DNA of 51,225 nucleotides from Nocardia takedensis NBRC 100417. GTDB lineage: Bacteria > Actinomycetota > Actinomycetes > Mycobacteriales > Mycobacteriaceae. The stretch is taken from assembly GCF_000308695.1 (NCBI RefSeq), contig NZ_BAGG01000255.1:1-51225 (forward strand). The letters are read 5' to 3'. The notes beneath the pieces are model-generated. The model was not told where the DNA came from. It did no database searches and worked only from the letters and a program-made list of their open reading frames with translations. Position 1 is the stretch's first letter. Each line of letters opens with the position of its first letter. The translations under genes and the position numbers were made by a program. Shown here in pieces: positions 8,797 to 17,136 of this stretch.

Positions 8797-9016
8797 ATGT
8801 CGATCGCTTCGGCAGTGCGTCACGCCGAGCAGGGTGACCTCGTCGCTCTGCTCAACAACCAGCCGGCCGCCAAACTCGACATCCCGGCCCCCGCCACCAC
8901 CTTGCACACGTCCGATGGATCGATCGAGCAGGCCGGGGTCGAGTGGCTCGACAGCGCCCCAACGGCGGAGAAGATCCTCTGCCTACATTCAGCAGGGCGG
9001 CGCACGCAACAAGTAG
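8797..9016 (+). pseudogene. truncated copy of the DUF932 gene 5' end
   Basis: From about 8750 to 8945 the sequence parallels 10370-10565, covering the leader, the ATG and about 50 codons (MSIASAVRHAEQGDLVALLN versus MSIASTVRHTDLGDLVGLLN, then AAKLDIPAPATTLHTSDGSI). Similarity ends at about GVEWLDS. After the break, another frame reads AYIQQGGARNK and stops at 9014-9016; that tail matches the VYIQQGG found in the gene at 8270. So a duplicated DUF932 start was joined to a fragment of a different gene family. Product not expected to work. Confidence 0.65.
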
Positions 9017-9110
9017 CACCCCGGACAACGATCCGACACCGGACCCGGTTAGCAACTTCACGCACGGGATTTCGTGGTCTATCCCGTTGTCCGTAGACTT
9101 GAGGCGGAGA

Positions 9111-9157
9111 AAGAGCCCTCGGGCTCGAGTGCCGCACGGCGCTCACCCGAGGGTCTT
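9111..9157 (+). terminator. hairpin terminator-like
   Basis: CCCTCGGG (9116-9123) pairs with CCCGAGGG (9146-9153), extended outward by AAGA/TCTT with one bulged G. An inner stem GAGTGCC/GGCGCTC continues the structure. It closes the decayed region after the broken DUF932 copy. Confidence 0.5.
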
Positions 9158-9179
9158 CCTCACCAGGGGCCGGATCCTG

Positions 9180-9395
9180 TCAGTTTCCTAGGCTAGCCAG
9201 AATCCCGCCCAATTTCGTGATTGCCGCCAGCACGGTCACCACCGCGCTGGCGGCGTCATCGTTTCCGATGACGTTCGCCAGGATCGAAGCGATCGATACA
9301 ACTCGCAGGCCGATCACTATTGCCTGCCCGCCTCGTCTAGCGAGGGTGCCAGCGATCTCGCGACCGCGTTCGAACCCGCCCATGGACCAACTCAT
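9180..9395 (-). CDS. possible small hydrophobic protein, 71 aa
   Basis: A leftward frame encoding MSWSMGGFERGREIAGTLAR, followed by a long hydrophobic stretch (AIVIGLRVVSIASILANVIG) and AVVTVLAAITKLGGILASLG. Codon use on this strand looks coding, while the plus-strand frames here do not. A GAGAGG element lies about 13 bases upstream of the ATG. It could be a membrane peptide or small toxin, but no family is recognised and the surrounding DNA looks decayed, so the call is weak. Confidence 0.3.
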   Translation of the reverse strand: MSWSMGGFERGREIAGTLARRGGQAIVIGLRVVSIASILANVIGNDDAASAVVTVLAAITKLGGILASLGN

Positions 9396-9804
9396 CGATG
9401 AACTGCGCCCTCTCGCTCCGGCTTCTAGAGCCTTCGACATCCGCGCCAATCGCCGCGGACAGGGACCGCACCGACCGCCGACAGTCGGGACGCCCCAATC
9501 CGCCGCGCTTGCGTCGAATCCTCTACGGAGACAAGCGAAACGAGCGAGTCGAACGGCGGACCGACCCGACACCCGAAGCCGGTCCACTGCCCGAGAACTC
9601 TACTGGGACTCCACCGACAGGCCGACCATCCAAGCACGGACAACCCCCACTGCACACTCCTGGCTACACACCCCCAGGAAGTGGCCATCCAGGCGGCTTC
9701 CGAAAGCTGGCTCTACTCATAGATCAACAACAAGGGACTACATAAACAGAGCACATAGCTATTACAAGGGGTGATGGAGGCGGATCCAGTTAGGGATAGA
9801 CTGG

Positions 9805-9857
9805 AAGCGAATCTCAAGCGAATCTCAAGCGAATCTGAACCGGATCAAAGCCGGTTC
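9805..9857. repeat. three 11-bp direct repeats next to a hairpin
   Basis: AAGCGAATCT occurs three times with an 11-base period (9805-9814, 9816-9825, 9827-9836). It is followed directly by GAACCGG (9837-9843), seven bases and CCGGTTC (9851-9857), a perfect 7-bp stem. One-turn spacing suggests binding sites for a protein on one DNA face, such as iterons or an operator. Confidence 0.5.
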
Positions 9858-10340
9858 GATCGACACCTCCCTGCGACCAAGGTCACGCCACCGTGAGCCC
9901 TTCAGAGCAATAGCGCATGGAGTATGACATACCTCACTTTTTTGGCAAATATTCGGTGACCTGGGCGAATTGGGACGATCTCACCGCCTACCGAACAACG
10001 CGGCCTTCATGACTTTCCGCTGGCCGCGGCGCACGTGACTCGTGCGGTCGCCGTGGCCCAGGCTCCTTTCGCGCTGGACACGACAACTTTCTATTCGTCC
10101 GCCGGTCGGCATCGCATTACCGATCTAGGCGAACATGTGGCACCGCTACCGGTGCTGAACCAGCGCCGCCTCGCCACCGTCGAATGATGTCCAGCAGCAC
10201 TGCTAGCGGCATCTGGCCGGTGCGCGCGCCAGGCCAACGCTTATCGGGCGATCACCCAGGCCCCACAGCGACAGAACTGTCCTTCCGCGCGCCTGAGTAC
10301 GCACGCGAGCTCGCACCGACCTGTCCCACCCCCAACCTCT

Positions 10341-10380
10341 ACACGCCGCACCCCTGCCATTCGACAGGGGTGTGGCGTGT
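10341..10380 (+). promoter_or_regulatory. long leader hairpin of the DUF932 gene
   Basis: ACACGCC (10341-10347) and CACCCCTG (10349-10356) pair perfectly with CAGGGGTG (10365-10372) and GGCGTGT (10374-10380), with one G/T mismatch between the two stems and an 8-base loop ending TCGA. It lies 35 bases before the DUF932 ATG. The broken copy at 8723 keeps the fold with changed bases. It could be an attenuator, a protein-binding RNA, or a promoter active on single-stranded DNA. Confidence 0.6.
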
Positions 10381-10414
10381 CGTATCCGTCTGTCCGAGAG
10401 AGGAACACATCGCT

Positions 10415-11653
10415 ATGTCGATCGCTTCGACCGTCCGTCACACCGACCTGGGCGACCTCGTCGGCCTGCTCAACGACCAGCAGGCCGCCAAACTCGACGT
10501 CCTGGCCCCCGCCTCCGCGCTGCGCGCCACCGACGGGTTGATCGAGTTGGCCGGTGTCGAGCCGGTCCTCGACGAGCGCGGATTCACCGCCGTGGACGGC
10601 CTGTATCGGCCGACCGGGGCGGCGGACTCGCACCTGGGGTCGAAGCTGAAGATCCCGGCCGGCTACCTGAAATCGCTGCGCGAGATGCAGCGCACCGATC
10701 TCTACGACGCCAACGTCAACGGCCTGCTGCACGGCCCGACCGACCCGCGCCTGCCCGGCGGCCCGGACGAGCGCTCGTTCCTGCTGCGCCTGTTCACCCC
10801 CGGCACCGGCGGCGAGCCGGGGCTGTTGCGGGCGGTGCTCTCGGACCGCTACGGGATCATCGACAACCTCGACGTGCTCACCGCCGTCCTCGACGGTATC
10901 CGGCTGGCCGACACCGACGTCACCGTGCGCTCGTGTGACCTGTCGGAATCCTCCATGCACTGCAAGGTCGTCTCCCCGAAGATCCACGCGCTCGCGCCGA
11001 CGTTCCTGGACAACTACCGGACCCCGTTCGCCAACCCCGAACTCGAGGCCGAACGCCGCCGCGCCGCCGGGGACATCGACCGATGGCGGCGCGTGGCCGC
11101 CCGCGAGGGACGCGGCTACCGCCCCGGGGCCGAGCCGGTCGTGTTCGCGGGGTTGCGGTTCTCCAACTCCGAGATCGGTCACCACGCCGTCACGTTGAAA
11201 CCGGAGCTGGTGGTCCAGATCTGCGACAACGGGCTCACGCTGCCGATGTTCGCCTACACCAAACGCCATGTCGGGGACCGCCTCGAGATCGGCGCCACCG
11301 GCTCCTGGTCGCAGGACACCCAGCGCAAACGCTTGGCCGTCATCACCGCCGAGACCCGCGACAAGGTCTCGGAATGGATGTCCCCGGAATTCCTCGACGC
11401 CCGGGTCCAGGAGCTCGAACGCCACGCCGGGACCCCGGTCACCGCGCCCGAACGCACCCTCGAGGTCATGGGCAAGAAACTCGGGTTCACCGAGGACGAA
11501 CGCTCCGGCATCCTGTCGCACTTCATCGCCGGCGGCCAACTCACCGCGGCCGGGATCGCCAACGCGGTCACCAGCTACTCCCAGACCATCCCCGACCCCG
11601 ACCGCGCCGACACCCTCGACGACCTCGCTCTCACCGCGATGACCCTCGTCTAA
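10415..11653 (+). CDS. DUF932 protein
   Basis: A 412-aa protein of the DUF932 (phage/plasmid-like) family, recognised by the block order: YLKSLREMQRTDLYDANVN, a middle LLRAVLSDRYGIIDNLDVL motif, VVFAGLRFSNSEIGHHAVTL, QICDNGLTL, and a C-terminal helical half. Members are widespread on plasmids and phages and often sit beside ssDNA-handling or anti-restriction genes; their activity is unknown. The ATG at 10415 follows GAGAGGAAC and matches the start preserved in the duplicate at 8797. Cytoplasmic. It heads a unit with two small genes downstream. Confidence 0.85.
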   Translation: MSIASTVRHTDLGDLVGLLNDQQAAKLDVLAPASALRATDGLIELAGVEPVLDERGFTAVDGLYRPTGAADSHLGSKLKIPAGYLKSLREMQRTDLYDANVNGLLHGPTDPRLPGGPDERSFLLRLFTPGTGGEPGLLRAVLSDRYGIIDNLDVLTAVLDGIRLADTDVTVRSCDLSESSMHCKVVSPKIHALAPTFLDNYRTPFANPELEAERRRAAGDIDRWRRVAAREGRGYRPGAEPVVFAGLRFSNSEIGHHAVTLKPELVVQICDNGLTLPMFAYTKRHVGDRLEIGATGSWSQDTQRKRLAVITAETRDKVSEWMSPEFLDARVQELERHAGTPVTAPERTLEVMGKKLGFTEDERSGILSHFIAGGQLTAAGIANAVTSYSQTIPDPDRADTLDDLALTAMTLV

Positions 11654-11727
11654 CCCCCGACGCCTCCCCCGGTCACTCGCCCCACCCCTGTCCCCTGCCC
11701 CTACATGTCTCGAAGGAGTTGTGCCTC

Positions 11728-11949
11728 ATGGCCGAAACCACCACCACCCTGACCCGCGAGGAGTTCGCCACCGCCGAGCACTTCGGCGCCGCCGGACCGG
11801 TCGACGCGCTCGACGAGCAGACCGTCATCCGCTGGCGCGAGCAGCACCCGGACTGGAAGGCCAAGCACTGGGGCTACACCGACCCCGAGGCCCCGCACGG
11901 CGCGCGGCGCCTGCGACCGATCAACGTGGCCACCCGCACCAAGAAGTAG
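11728..11949 (+). CDS. hypothetical small protein, 73 aa
   Basis: An ATG preceded by GAAGGAG (11712-11718). The peptide (MAETTTTLTREEFATAEHFG, then TVIRWREQHPDWKAKHWGYT) is soluble and Trp-rich, with a basic tail ending RTKK. No family recognised. It lies 75 bases after DUF932 and five bases before the next GTG, so the three genes are probably one unit. Confidence 0.6.
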   Translation: MAETTTTLTREEFATAEHFGAAGPVDALDEQTVIRWREQHPDWKAKHWGYTDPEAPHGARRLRPINVATRTKK

Positions 11950-11954
11950 CACCG

Positions 11955-12260
11955 GTGACCACGGCCAAGCGGAAACTTCTCCTGCCCGCCGGTTTCGACG
12001 CCGTCACCGACATCCTCGGTCTCGACGCCGAGGGCTGCGTGATCATCCGGTTCGCCGGGGAGTACACCGCGGTCCTGACCCCGTGCTGTCAGGCCAGCGG
12101 CAAGGGCAGCAGCGACGCGTACTCCGGGGTGGTGTGCCGGGCCTGCTACCGGCCCGTGCCCGCCAAACACGGCGGCATCCACGCCGAGATCGCCGTCGCC
12201 CGCGACGACCTCGACATCGCCCTCGAGACACCCCGCACCGCCGATCCCGAGCGCGGGTGA
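11955..12260 (+). CDS. hypothetical protein with four-cysteine motif, 101 aa
   Basis: A GTG start six bases after the previous stop codon. The protein contains a possible metal-binding set, LTPCCQASGKG followed by VVCRACYRPVP, suggesting a small zinc-binding fold; the segment before it (AEGCVIIRFAGEYTAVLTP) looks beta-stranded. No catalytic motif is seen. Possibly a nucleic-acid-binding accessory protein, but the function is not known. Confidence 0.5.
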   Translation: MTTAKRKLLLPAGFDAVTDILGLDAEGCVIIRFAGEYTAVLTPCCQASGKGSSDAYSGVVCRACYRPVPAKHGGIHAEIAVARDDLDIALETPRTADPERG

Positions 12261-12300
12261 CCGAGCCCACCCGACGCCGTTCATCGAAGTCCCCTCCCCC

Positions 12301-12343
12301 GAGGCAGGGACCGGCCGGTCCAAAACCGGCTGGCCCCTGCCTC
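12301..12343 (+). promoter_or_regulatory. 18-bp hairpin in the leader of the ParB-like gene
   Basis: GAGGCAGGG (12301-12309) pairs with CCCTGCCTC (12335-12343), and the inner CCGGCCGGT (12311-12319) pairs with ACCGGCTGG (12325-12333) through one G-T pair, closing a five-base loop. TTTC follows. It could end transcription of the upstream unit or act as a regulatory structure 24 bases before the next ATG. Confidence 0.6.
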
Positions 12344-12366
12344 TTTCACGATAGGAGCCCATCTCG

Positions 12367-14283
12367 ATGCCCACCGACACCGACACACCCATCACCGACC
12401 CCGACCTCGACCAGCAGGCCGACGGCCAGGCCGCCGACGCCGACCCGCGCCCCGGTCCCGAACCCGTCACCGCCCCGGACGATCAGGGAGGCTCGGATCC
12501 CGGCGTACCCGGTGCCGACGCCGAGAGCACCCCGGACACCGGCCGGTTGTGCACGGGGCCGACCATCGACCCCGCCGAGCTCGAGATCCCCGAGAACGTG
12601 CGCAAGGACTTCCGACTCGAGGACCACCCCGAGGTCACCGAATCCATACGCGAACACGGCGTCAAGGATCCGATCCTGGTGATCCGCATGCCCGACGGAC
12701 GCCTGCTGGTTCGCGACGGGCAGGTCCGCACCCTGACCGCGCTGGCGTTCGAGCTGCCCGAGGTCCCCATCTATATCCGCGATTTCGACCCGAGCGTGGA
12801 CCCCGCCGAGGCCGAGATCGAGCGCATCTTCGAACAGATCACCCTCAACGACCGCCGGATCCCGATCACCAACGGCGACCGCGCCGCCGGGATCACCCAG
12901 GCCCTCGACCTCGGTGCCTCGGTCACCCGCGTGGCCAAGGCATTGCAGACCAAACGCGAGCAGGTGCGACTCGTCGGCAAGGTCGGCGCGTCGGCCACCG
13001 CGCGCAGGCTCATCGACGACGACCAGTACGACCTCGCTCACGCCGCGGTGATCGCCGACTACGAGGCCGTGGGCGACGCCGACGCGGTCACCCGACTGCT
13101 CAACGCCCGCAAGGGCGTGTTCGACTACGAAGCCAACAAGATCAAGGTCGAACGCGCCGAAGCCCGCGCCTACCTCACCGACGCCCTCCCGTATGCCCAG
13201 GCCGGCCTCGCGGTTCTCACCGACTACCCCGACACCTACCACCACGACGGAGAGCTGCTGTGCGCGGCCGAGATCGTCACCGCCGAGGGCCAAGCGATCG
13301 AGTTCGCCCACATCGCCACCAACCCCGAACCGTGGCTGGTGTGGCTCGACACCGATCAGGAGCCGGTGTGGGTCGAGATCGCCACCGGACACCGCATCGA
13401 CCCCGACACCGTGGACTGGAACACCCACGAACACCCCGACACCGACCCCGCCGAGGGGCTGCGCCACGCCCGCGAGGTCGAAGAACGCGACCAGGTCGCG
13501 CCCGAGTACTTCCTGCCCCGCGAACACCTCGACACCGTTGGCCTGTACGCACTCGCCGACCTGAAATCCGAGACCGACACCACCGACGCCGAGAGCGAGG
13601 GCGAGGGCGAGGCCGGGCAGGGCACCGGCACCGAAAGCGGCTCCCGTTTCGCTCCGGTCGACGACGAGCAGGCCGCCGCCCAACGCCGCGCCGACGCCGA
13701 ACGCCGCGCCGCGGCGGCCGAGGCGGCGGCCGAGATCGAACGGATCGCGCGACGGCGCACGCGCGAACTCAACAAGCTGGGTCTGGCCGCGAAGGCGACC
13801 CGGATCGAGTTCGTAACCCGACTGCTGGCCCGCAAGACCCCGCCCACCCAAGCCTCGTTGTTCATGACCCGGTCCCTGCTCGCCGACCCCGCCCTCACCG
13901 GTGAATACCACGCCTTCGGCAGCGCGCTGAAACTGCTGGGCATCGAGGGGTATCGGACCCGCCACGACCTGCTCGCCACCCTCGAGACCACCAAACCCGC
14001 ACGCGCCCAGGTCATCGCGCTCGCGCTGCTGCTCGGCGGCTACGAACACCGCGCCGACAAGGACCTGTGGCGCTACGCCGATTCCGCGGTGCGCCGCTAC
14101 CTGGAATTCCTGCGCGAACTCGGCTACCCCCTCGTCGAGGTCGAACTCGCCGCACTCGGAGAGATCAAGGCCGAGAGCATCGACATCGACAACCCCACCG
14201 GCACCCAGCCCCAGCCGGACACGGCCTCCCGCGACGCCGACGAACCCGACCCCGACGAGCAGAATCTGCCCGCCGCGGCCTGA
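12367..14283 (+). CDS. ParB-like nuclease/partition-fold protein, 638 aa
   Basis: A ParB/Srx N-terminal domain is visible after an acidic, disordered first 50 residues: IPENVRKDFRLEDHPEVTES, then VKDPILVIRMPDGRLLVRDG (about 98-117), QVRTLTALAFELPEVPIYI and EQITLNDRRIPITNGDRAAG (about 155-175). A helix-turn-helix-like stretch follows (SVTRVAKALQTKREQVRLVG). The C-terminal half has an Ala/Arg/Glu coiled region (AAAQRRADAERRAAAAEAAA) and a helical end. It is about twice the size of a chromosomal ParB and has no ParA beside it, so a role in DNA binding, plasmid establishment or nuclease action is more likely than classic partition. The ATG at 12367 follows ATAGGAG. Confidence 0.75.
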   Translation: MPTDTDTPITDPDLDQQADGQAADADPRPGPEPVTAPDDQGGSDPGVPGADAESTPDTGRLCTGPTIDPAELEIPENVRKDFRLEDHPEVTESIREHGVKDPILVIRMPDGRLLVRDGQVRTLTALAFELPEVPIYIRDFDPSVDPAEAEIERIFEQITLNDRRIPITNGDRAAGITQALDLGASVTRVAKALQTKREQVRLVGKVGASATARRLIDDDQYDLAHAAVIADYEAVGDADAVTRLLNARKGVFDYEANKIKVERAEARAYLTDALPYAQAGLAVLTDYPDTYHHDGELLCAAEIVTAEGQAIEFAHIATNPEPWLVWLDTDQEPVWVEIATGHRIDPDTVDWNTHEHPDTDPAEGLRHAREVEERDQVAPEYFLPREHLDTVGLYALADLKSETDTTDAESEGEGEAGQGTGTESGSRFAPVDDEQAAAQRRADAERRAAAAEAAAEIERIARRRTRELNKLGLAAKATRIEFVTRLLARKTPPTQASLFMTRSLLADPALTGEYHAFGSALKLLGIEGYRTRHDLLATLETTKPARAQVIALALLLGGYEHRADKDLWRYADSAVRRYLEFLRELGYPLVEVELAALGEIKAESIDIDNPTGTQPQPDTASRDADEPDPDEQNLPAAA

Positions 14284-14301
14284 CCCGCCCGCCCCGCACC
14301 C

Positions 14302-14349
14302 GGGTTCCCGGCGCGCGCCCGCACACCCTCGCGGGCGCGCCGGGAACCC
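14302..14349 (+). terminator. 15-bp perfect hairpin after the ParB-like gene
   Basis: GGGTTCCCGGCGCGC (14302-14316) pairs perfectly with GCGCGCCGGGAACCC (14335-14349). It lies 19 bases past the ParB-like stop and ends 37 bases before the leader ORF of the next gene. There is no U-tract, so it may be a regulatory structure or a factor-dependent terminator. Confidence 0.55.
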
Positions 14350-14386
14350 CCCGGCCCGCTTCGCGGCATCCACCGAGGAGTCCGTA

Positions 14387-14446
14387 GTGACCGCCCCCGA
14401 CCGACCCGCCCTCCACACCGTCCGACTCGAAGGACCGCGCCGGTGA
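14387..14446 (+). CDS. 19-aa leader ORF coupled to the primase gene
   Basis: A GTG with GAGGAG seven bases upstream opens a 19-codon frame (VTAPDRPALHTVRLEGPRR). It ends in GTGA, shared with the start of the primase-polymerase gene at 14443. The primase has only weak ribosome-site sequence of its own, so coupled translation is plausible. Confidence 0.4.
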   Translation: MTAPDRPALHTVRLEGPRR

Positions 14447-15324
14447 CCATCACAGAACATCCTCCCAGCGCCGCCACGATCACCGACCCGCGCGCCGCAG
14501 CCTTGGCCGCCGCGGCCCACGGATGGCCGGTGTTCCCCGTCCGACCCTGGGCCAAGAAACCACCCGTGTTCAAACGCTGGCCCGAACACGCCAGCACCGA
14601 CCCCGACCGCATCCACGCCTGGTGGGACCGAGACCCCGCCCGCAACATCGCGATCGCCACCGGCCCCGCCCGGCTCTGCGTGATCGACCTCGACCCCCGC
14701 CACATGACCCCGCCCGCCGACGGGTTCTCCGACGCGCTCTCGCGCTTGGCCCGCCGACTCGACGCGCCCGTGCCGATCACCCGGACCGTGGCCACCCCGC
14801 ACGGCTGGCACCTCTACTACCACGCCCCCGACACCCCCCGACTCCGGTGCAGCATCGGGCTTCTCGGCGACGGCATCGACACCCGCGCCCACGGCGGCTA
14901 CGTCCTGGCCGCCGGATCACGCACCCCCGCCGGTGACTACACCCTCACCGGCCACCACCAGGTCGCTGACCTGCCCCCGTCCCTGCTCACCCTGCTCACC
15001 CCACCACCACCGCCCCCACGCAACACCCAGGGTGACGTACCGACCCATCCCGACGCCTACCTCGCCGCGATCCTGAACGCCGAAGCCCACCGGGTCGCCA
15101 CCGCACCCGTGCGCTTGCGCAACCACACCCTGTTCCGCGCCGCACTCGTCCTCGGCCGACTCGTCGCCGCCGACGAGATCACCGACCACCACGCCCGCAC
15201 CGTGCTCACCGACGCCGCCGCCGGGCACATCGGCATCGAGGGCTTCACCACCGCCGAGGCCGACCGCACCATCGACAACGGACTGCGCTACGCCCGCAAC
15301 CGCCCCCGACACCTACGACGATGA
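14443..15324 (+). CDS. bifunctional primase-polymerase (Prim-Pol) domain protein
   Basis: A 293-aa archaeo-eukaryotic-type primase of plasmids and phages. Seen in order: AAAAHGWPVFPVRPWAKKPP (about 22-41), a WWDRDPARNIAIATG stretch, the catalytic CVIDLDPRH (D82 and D84 of the DxD motif), RTVATPHGWHLYYHAP (H120 and H123 of the second catalytic motif), DTRAHGGYVLAAGS and a helical C-terminal domain. This is the full Prim-Pol core without a fused helicase. It could prime complementary-strand synthesis on transferred single-stranded DNA. A GTG start overlaps the preceding leader ORF stop. Confidence 0.85.
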   Translation: MTITEHPPSAATITDPRAAALAAAAHGWPVFPVRPWAKKPPVFKRWPEHASTDPDRIHAWWDRDPARNIAIATGPARLCVIDLDPRHMTPPADGFSDALSRLARRLDAPVPITRTVATPHGWHLYYHAPDTPRLRCSIGLLGDGIDTRAHGGYVLAAGSRTPAGDYTLTGHHQVADLPPSLLTLLTPPPPPPRNTQGDVPTHPDAYLAAILNAEAHRVATAPVRLRNHTLFRAALVLGRLVAADEITDHHARTVLTDAAAGHIGIEGFTTAEADRTIDNGLRYARNRPRHLRR

Positions 15325-15757
15325 CCACCGCCAGCCCCCTGGCCCGAGGCTGCGTTTGAGGCGGGGGCAACTCAACCGGCCGCCGCTGAGGAAGGCCGGG
15401 GATGGTGATGCCGCCGGACCGGAGGGGGTGGTCCGGCGGCACCGACAACTCACGGCCCGACAACGTATTGCGACGGGCCCCGTAGCCGCGCGCATCGGCG
15501 GCCACGGGAAATCCTATCGCCTCCACGGATGCACCGACCGAGTTCCCCCGCGCCCTACGGGGTTCCGACTCCGTGTGTCGGCCGGATGGCGGTCCTCGTC
15601 GGAAGCCTCGACCAGACCGCACAGGGGTCAGGAGCGCATCGTGCGTAGCGCGTCCATCGCGCCGGTCACGATCTCGTAGTAGGTGGCCGCGGGCTTCGGG
15701 GACACGGTTAGGCTGGTCGGAACGGCGTGCGCAGCCGATGCGCCGCAGGGGGACGAT
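15325..15757. other. intergenic region with one hairpin
   Basis: No convincing gene on either strand. TGCCGCCGGACC (15409-15420) and GGTCCGGCGGCA (15430-15441) form a perfect 12-bp stem with a nine-base loop, 85 bases after the primase stop. The rest shows no clear motif. Confidence 0.5.
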
Positions 15758-16252
15758 GTGACTGTTGCGTTGATAGCGGCCATCACCGGAGTTCTCGGTG
15801 TCGTTCTCGGGCGGATGTGGGACCACCGCTCCGAAGCCTCACGCTGGCGTCGCGACCAGAAGATCGCCGGCTACCAACGGTTCGTCGAACAGTTCAGAAC
15901 CACCTGCGAACACATCCGCACCGTCGCCCTCGCCGACCACACGCCCGCCGAGTTCGCCGAGTTGGTCACCACCGCACGCACCGAAACCGCCGGCTGGGAC
16001 GACGCCTACGCGGTCGTGCGGCTCATCGGCTCCCGCCCCGTCGTCGTCGCAGCGGCTCAGCTCGACGCGGCGATCACCGACCTGTTCGACACAGCCCAAC
16101 AGCACCAACACACCCGCGAACAATGGGCGTCGAGCCGCCGACCCACCCACGCCGCGTTCGCCACCTACATCATCGCCGCGCGCCGCGAACTCCGCCTCGA
16201 GCCGGTGCCCGCCCAGTACTACCCCGAGCTCGCCTCGCCCCCAGACCGATGA
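15758..16252 (+). CDS. membrane-anchored hypothetical protein, 164 aa
   Basis: A GTG start at 15758, seven bases after a GGGGG element, gives an N-terminal transmembrane helix (VTVALIAAITGVLGVVLGRM) followed at once by a basic WDHRSEASRWRRDQK segment and a cytoplasmic helical domain (FVEQFRTTCEHIRTVALADH ... PTHAAFATYIIAARREL). This layout is common in small actinobacterial membrane proteins of unknown role. No signal-peptidase site. It may stand alone, since the flanking gaps are long. Confidence 0.6.
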   Translation: MTVALIAAITGVLGVVLGRMWDHRSEASRWRRDQKIAGYQRFVEQFRTTCEHIRTVALADHTPAEFAELVTTARTETAGWDDAYAVVRLIGSRPVVVAAAQLDAAITDLFDTAQQHQHTREQWASSRRPTHAAFATYIIAARRELRLEPVPAQYYPELASPPDR

Positions 16253-16309
16253 ACCTCGGCGGCAGTGGCTCGGCAGTCCACAGGGTCCCGCTCGGAGAAA
16301 TCATGATCA

Positions 16310-16420
16310 GCGTCCACATCGCGACCGCAGGCGTTCTGGGAACACCCCTTCGAGCAGCAAGACGCGTCCGAACAGCTGCTTCTCGCCGCACCAGATGCGC
16401 TCGACCACGCCCAGCGGTGA
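16310..16420 (+). pseudogene. short coding-like remnant
   Basis: A stretch reading PQAFWEHPFEQQDASEQLLL followed by AAPDALDHAQR and a stop has protein-like composition but no start codon; an ATG at 16303 lies in another frame. It is probably the end of a gene lost by deletion. The remainder of the 16253-16558 gap shows nothing else convincing. Confidence 0.25.
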
Positions 16421-16558
16421 CAGGAACGCTGATCAGGTGGCAAATGTGCTGATCAGCCACACCCGGGCTGCGGTGTACGCCGCCAGCCAACTTCCGGCAT
16501 ACTCAAACAGGTGTTCGATAAACGGCGTGGTTGGGATGTGTGGCGACCGTTCTCGCCC

Positions 16559-16861
16559 ATGCGTCCGGTCTACGTCGACATCGACATGGTGCTTCCCGCC
16601 CCGGACCCGGACAGGGCGGTGCCGCGCCGTGTCGCCGAACACGGTCTGCGTCTGAGCGGACCGATGCCGGGTCTGCTGCGTGCCTGGCATCGGCTCTCGA
16701 CCGGCGCGTGGGTCGCCAGCGTCGAGGTGCCGGTGCGGACCGGGGACCACTGGGTGTTCCTCGACTTCGTCACCTCCGCCGACGCGGTCACCCCCCGCGA
16801 GGACGACACCGAGTTCCCGCAACGCCCGACCAACCAATGGGGCCAGCCGCTCCACGACTGA
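16559..16861 (+). CDS. hypothetical protein, 100 aa
   Basis: MRPVYVDIDMVLPAPDPDRA, then VAEHGLRLSGPMPGLLRAWH and VEVPVRTGDHWVFLDFVTSA: a compact alpha/beta protein without recognised motifs. In-frame GTG 16511 would add 16 residues, but those codons look unlike coding sequence here; neither start has a strong ribosome site. Codon use from 16559 onward fits the neighbourhood. The following 275 bases to the next gene hold no feature I can support. Confidence 0.5.
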   Translation: MRPVYVDIDMVLPAPDPDRAVPRRVAEHGLRLSGPMPGLLRAWHRLSTGAWVASVEVPVRTGDHWVFLDFVTSADAVTPREDDTEFPQRPTNQWGQPLHD

Positions 16862-17136
16862 CCGCCGACCAGCGGGACCCCCGCCCCGCGCGCGTTCGAG
16901 TGTTCCCAACCGCCTACCGCGCAGCCGCGCGCCACTGCCGCTCCGCTGCCCGCGCGGTCGGTGACAACCCAGAACGCTCTCGGCACGGGGATCTGCGCGC
17001 GCCACGCACTGTGAGGTCGGTCGCTCGGCCCTGTTCTCAAAACCTGCCCCTCGCCCCGGCTTCACCCGCGGCGATCTGCCTGTCGCTCGGCTGTCGAGTC
17101 GGCGCGCGAAATCCCTGTGATCGGAAGGAGATGACT

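Larger units (their letters stand above)
9158..10340. other. decayed, low-coding intergenic stretch
   Basis: Lower in GC than the neighbours and without a convincing large gene. Apart from the weak leftward frame at 9180-9395 and the repeats at 9805-9857, I see a 31-codon frame at 9917-10012 (MEYDIPHFFGKYSVTWANWD) and, from about 10009 to 10187, codons reading HDFPLAAAHVTRAVAVAQAP and DLGEHVAPLPVLNQRRLATV before a stop. The latter looks like the end of a lost gene without a start. Probably a graveyard left by insertions. Confidence 0.5.

Noticed and set aside
9805..9836. CRISPR-like repeats
   Set aside because: Units of 10-11 bases without spacers are far too short. No array with 25-40-base repeats and unique spacers exists in the window.
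12367..14283. Calling the ParB-like protein a plasmid partition protein
   Set aside because: There is no ParA neighbour or clear centromere-like array, and the protein is twice the usual length.
12346..14892. An 848-codon open frame on the minus strand opposite the ParB-like and Prim-Pol genes
   Set aside because: It is an antisense shadow of GC-rich coding DNA: Gly/Val/Arg-rich with no motifs. The plus strand encodes clear families over the same bases. The same applies to long minus-strand frames at 4455-5699, 10241-11539 and 25409-27217.
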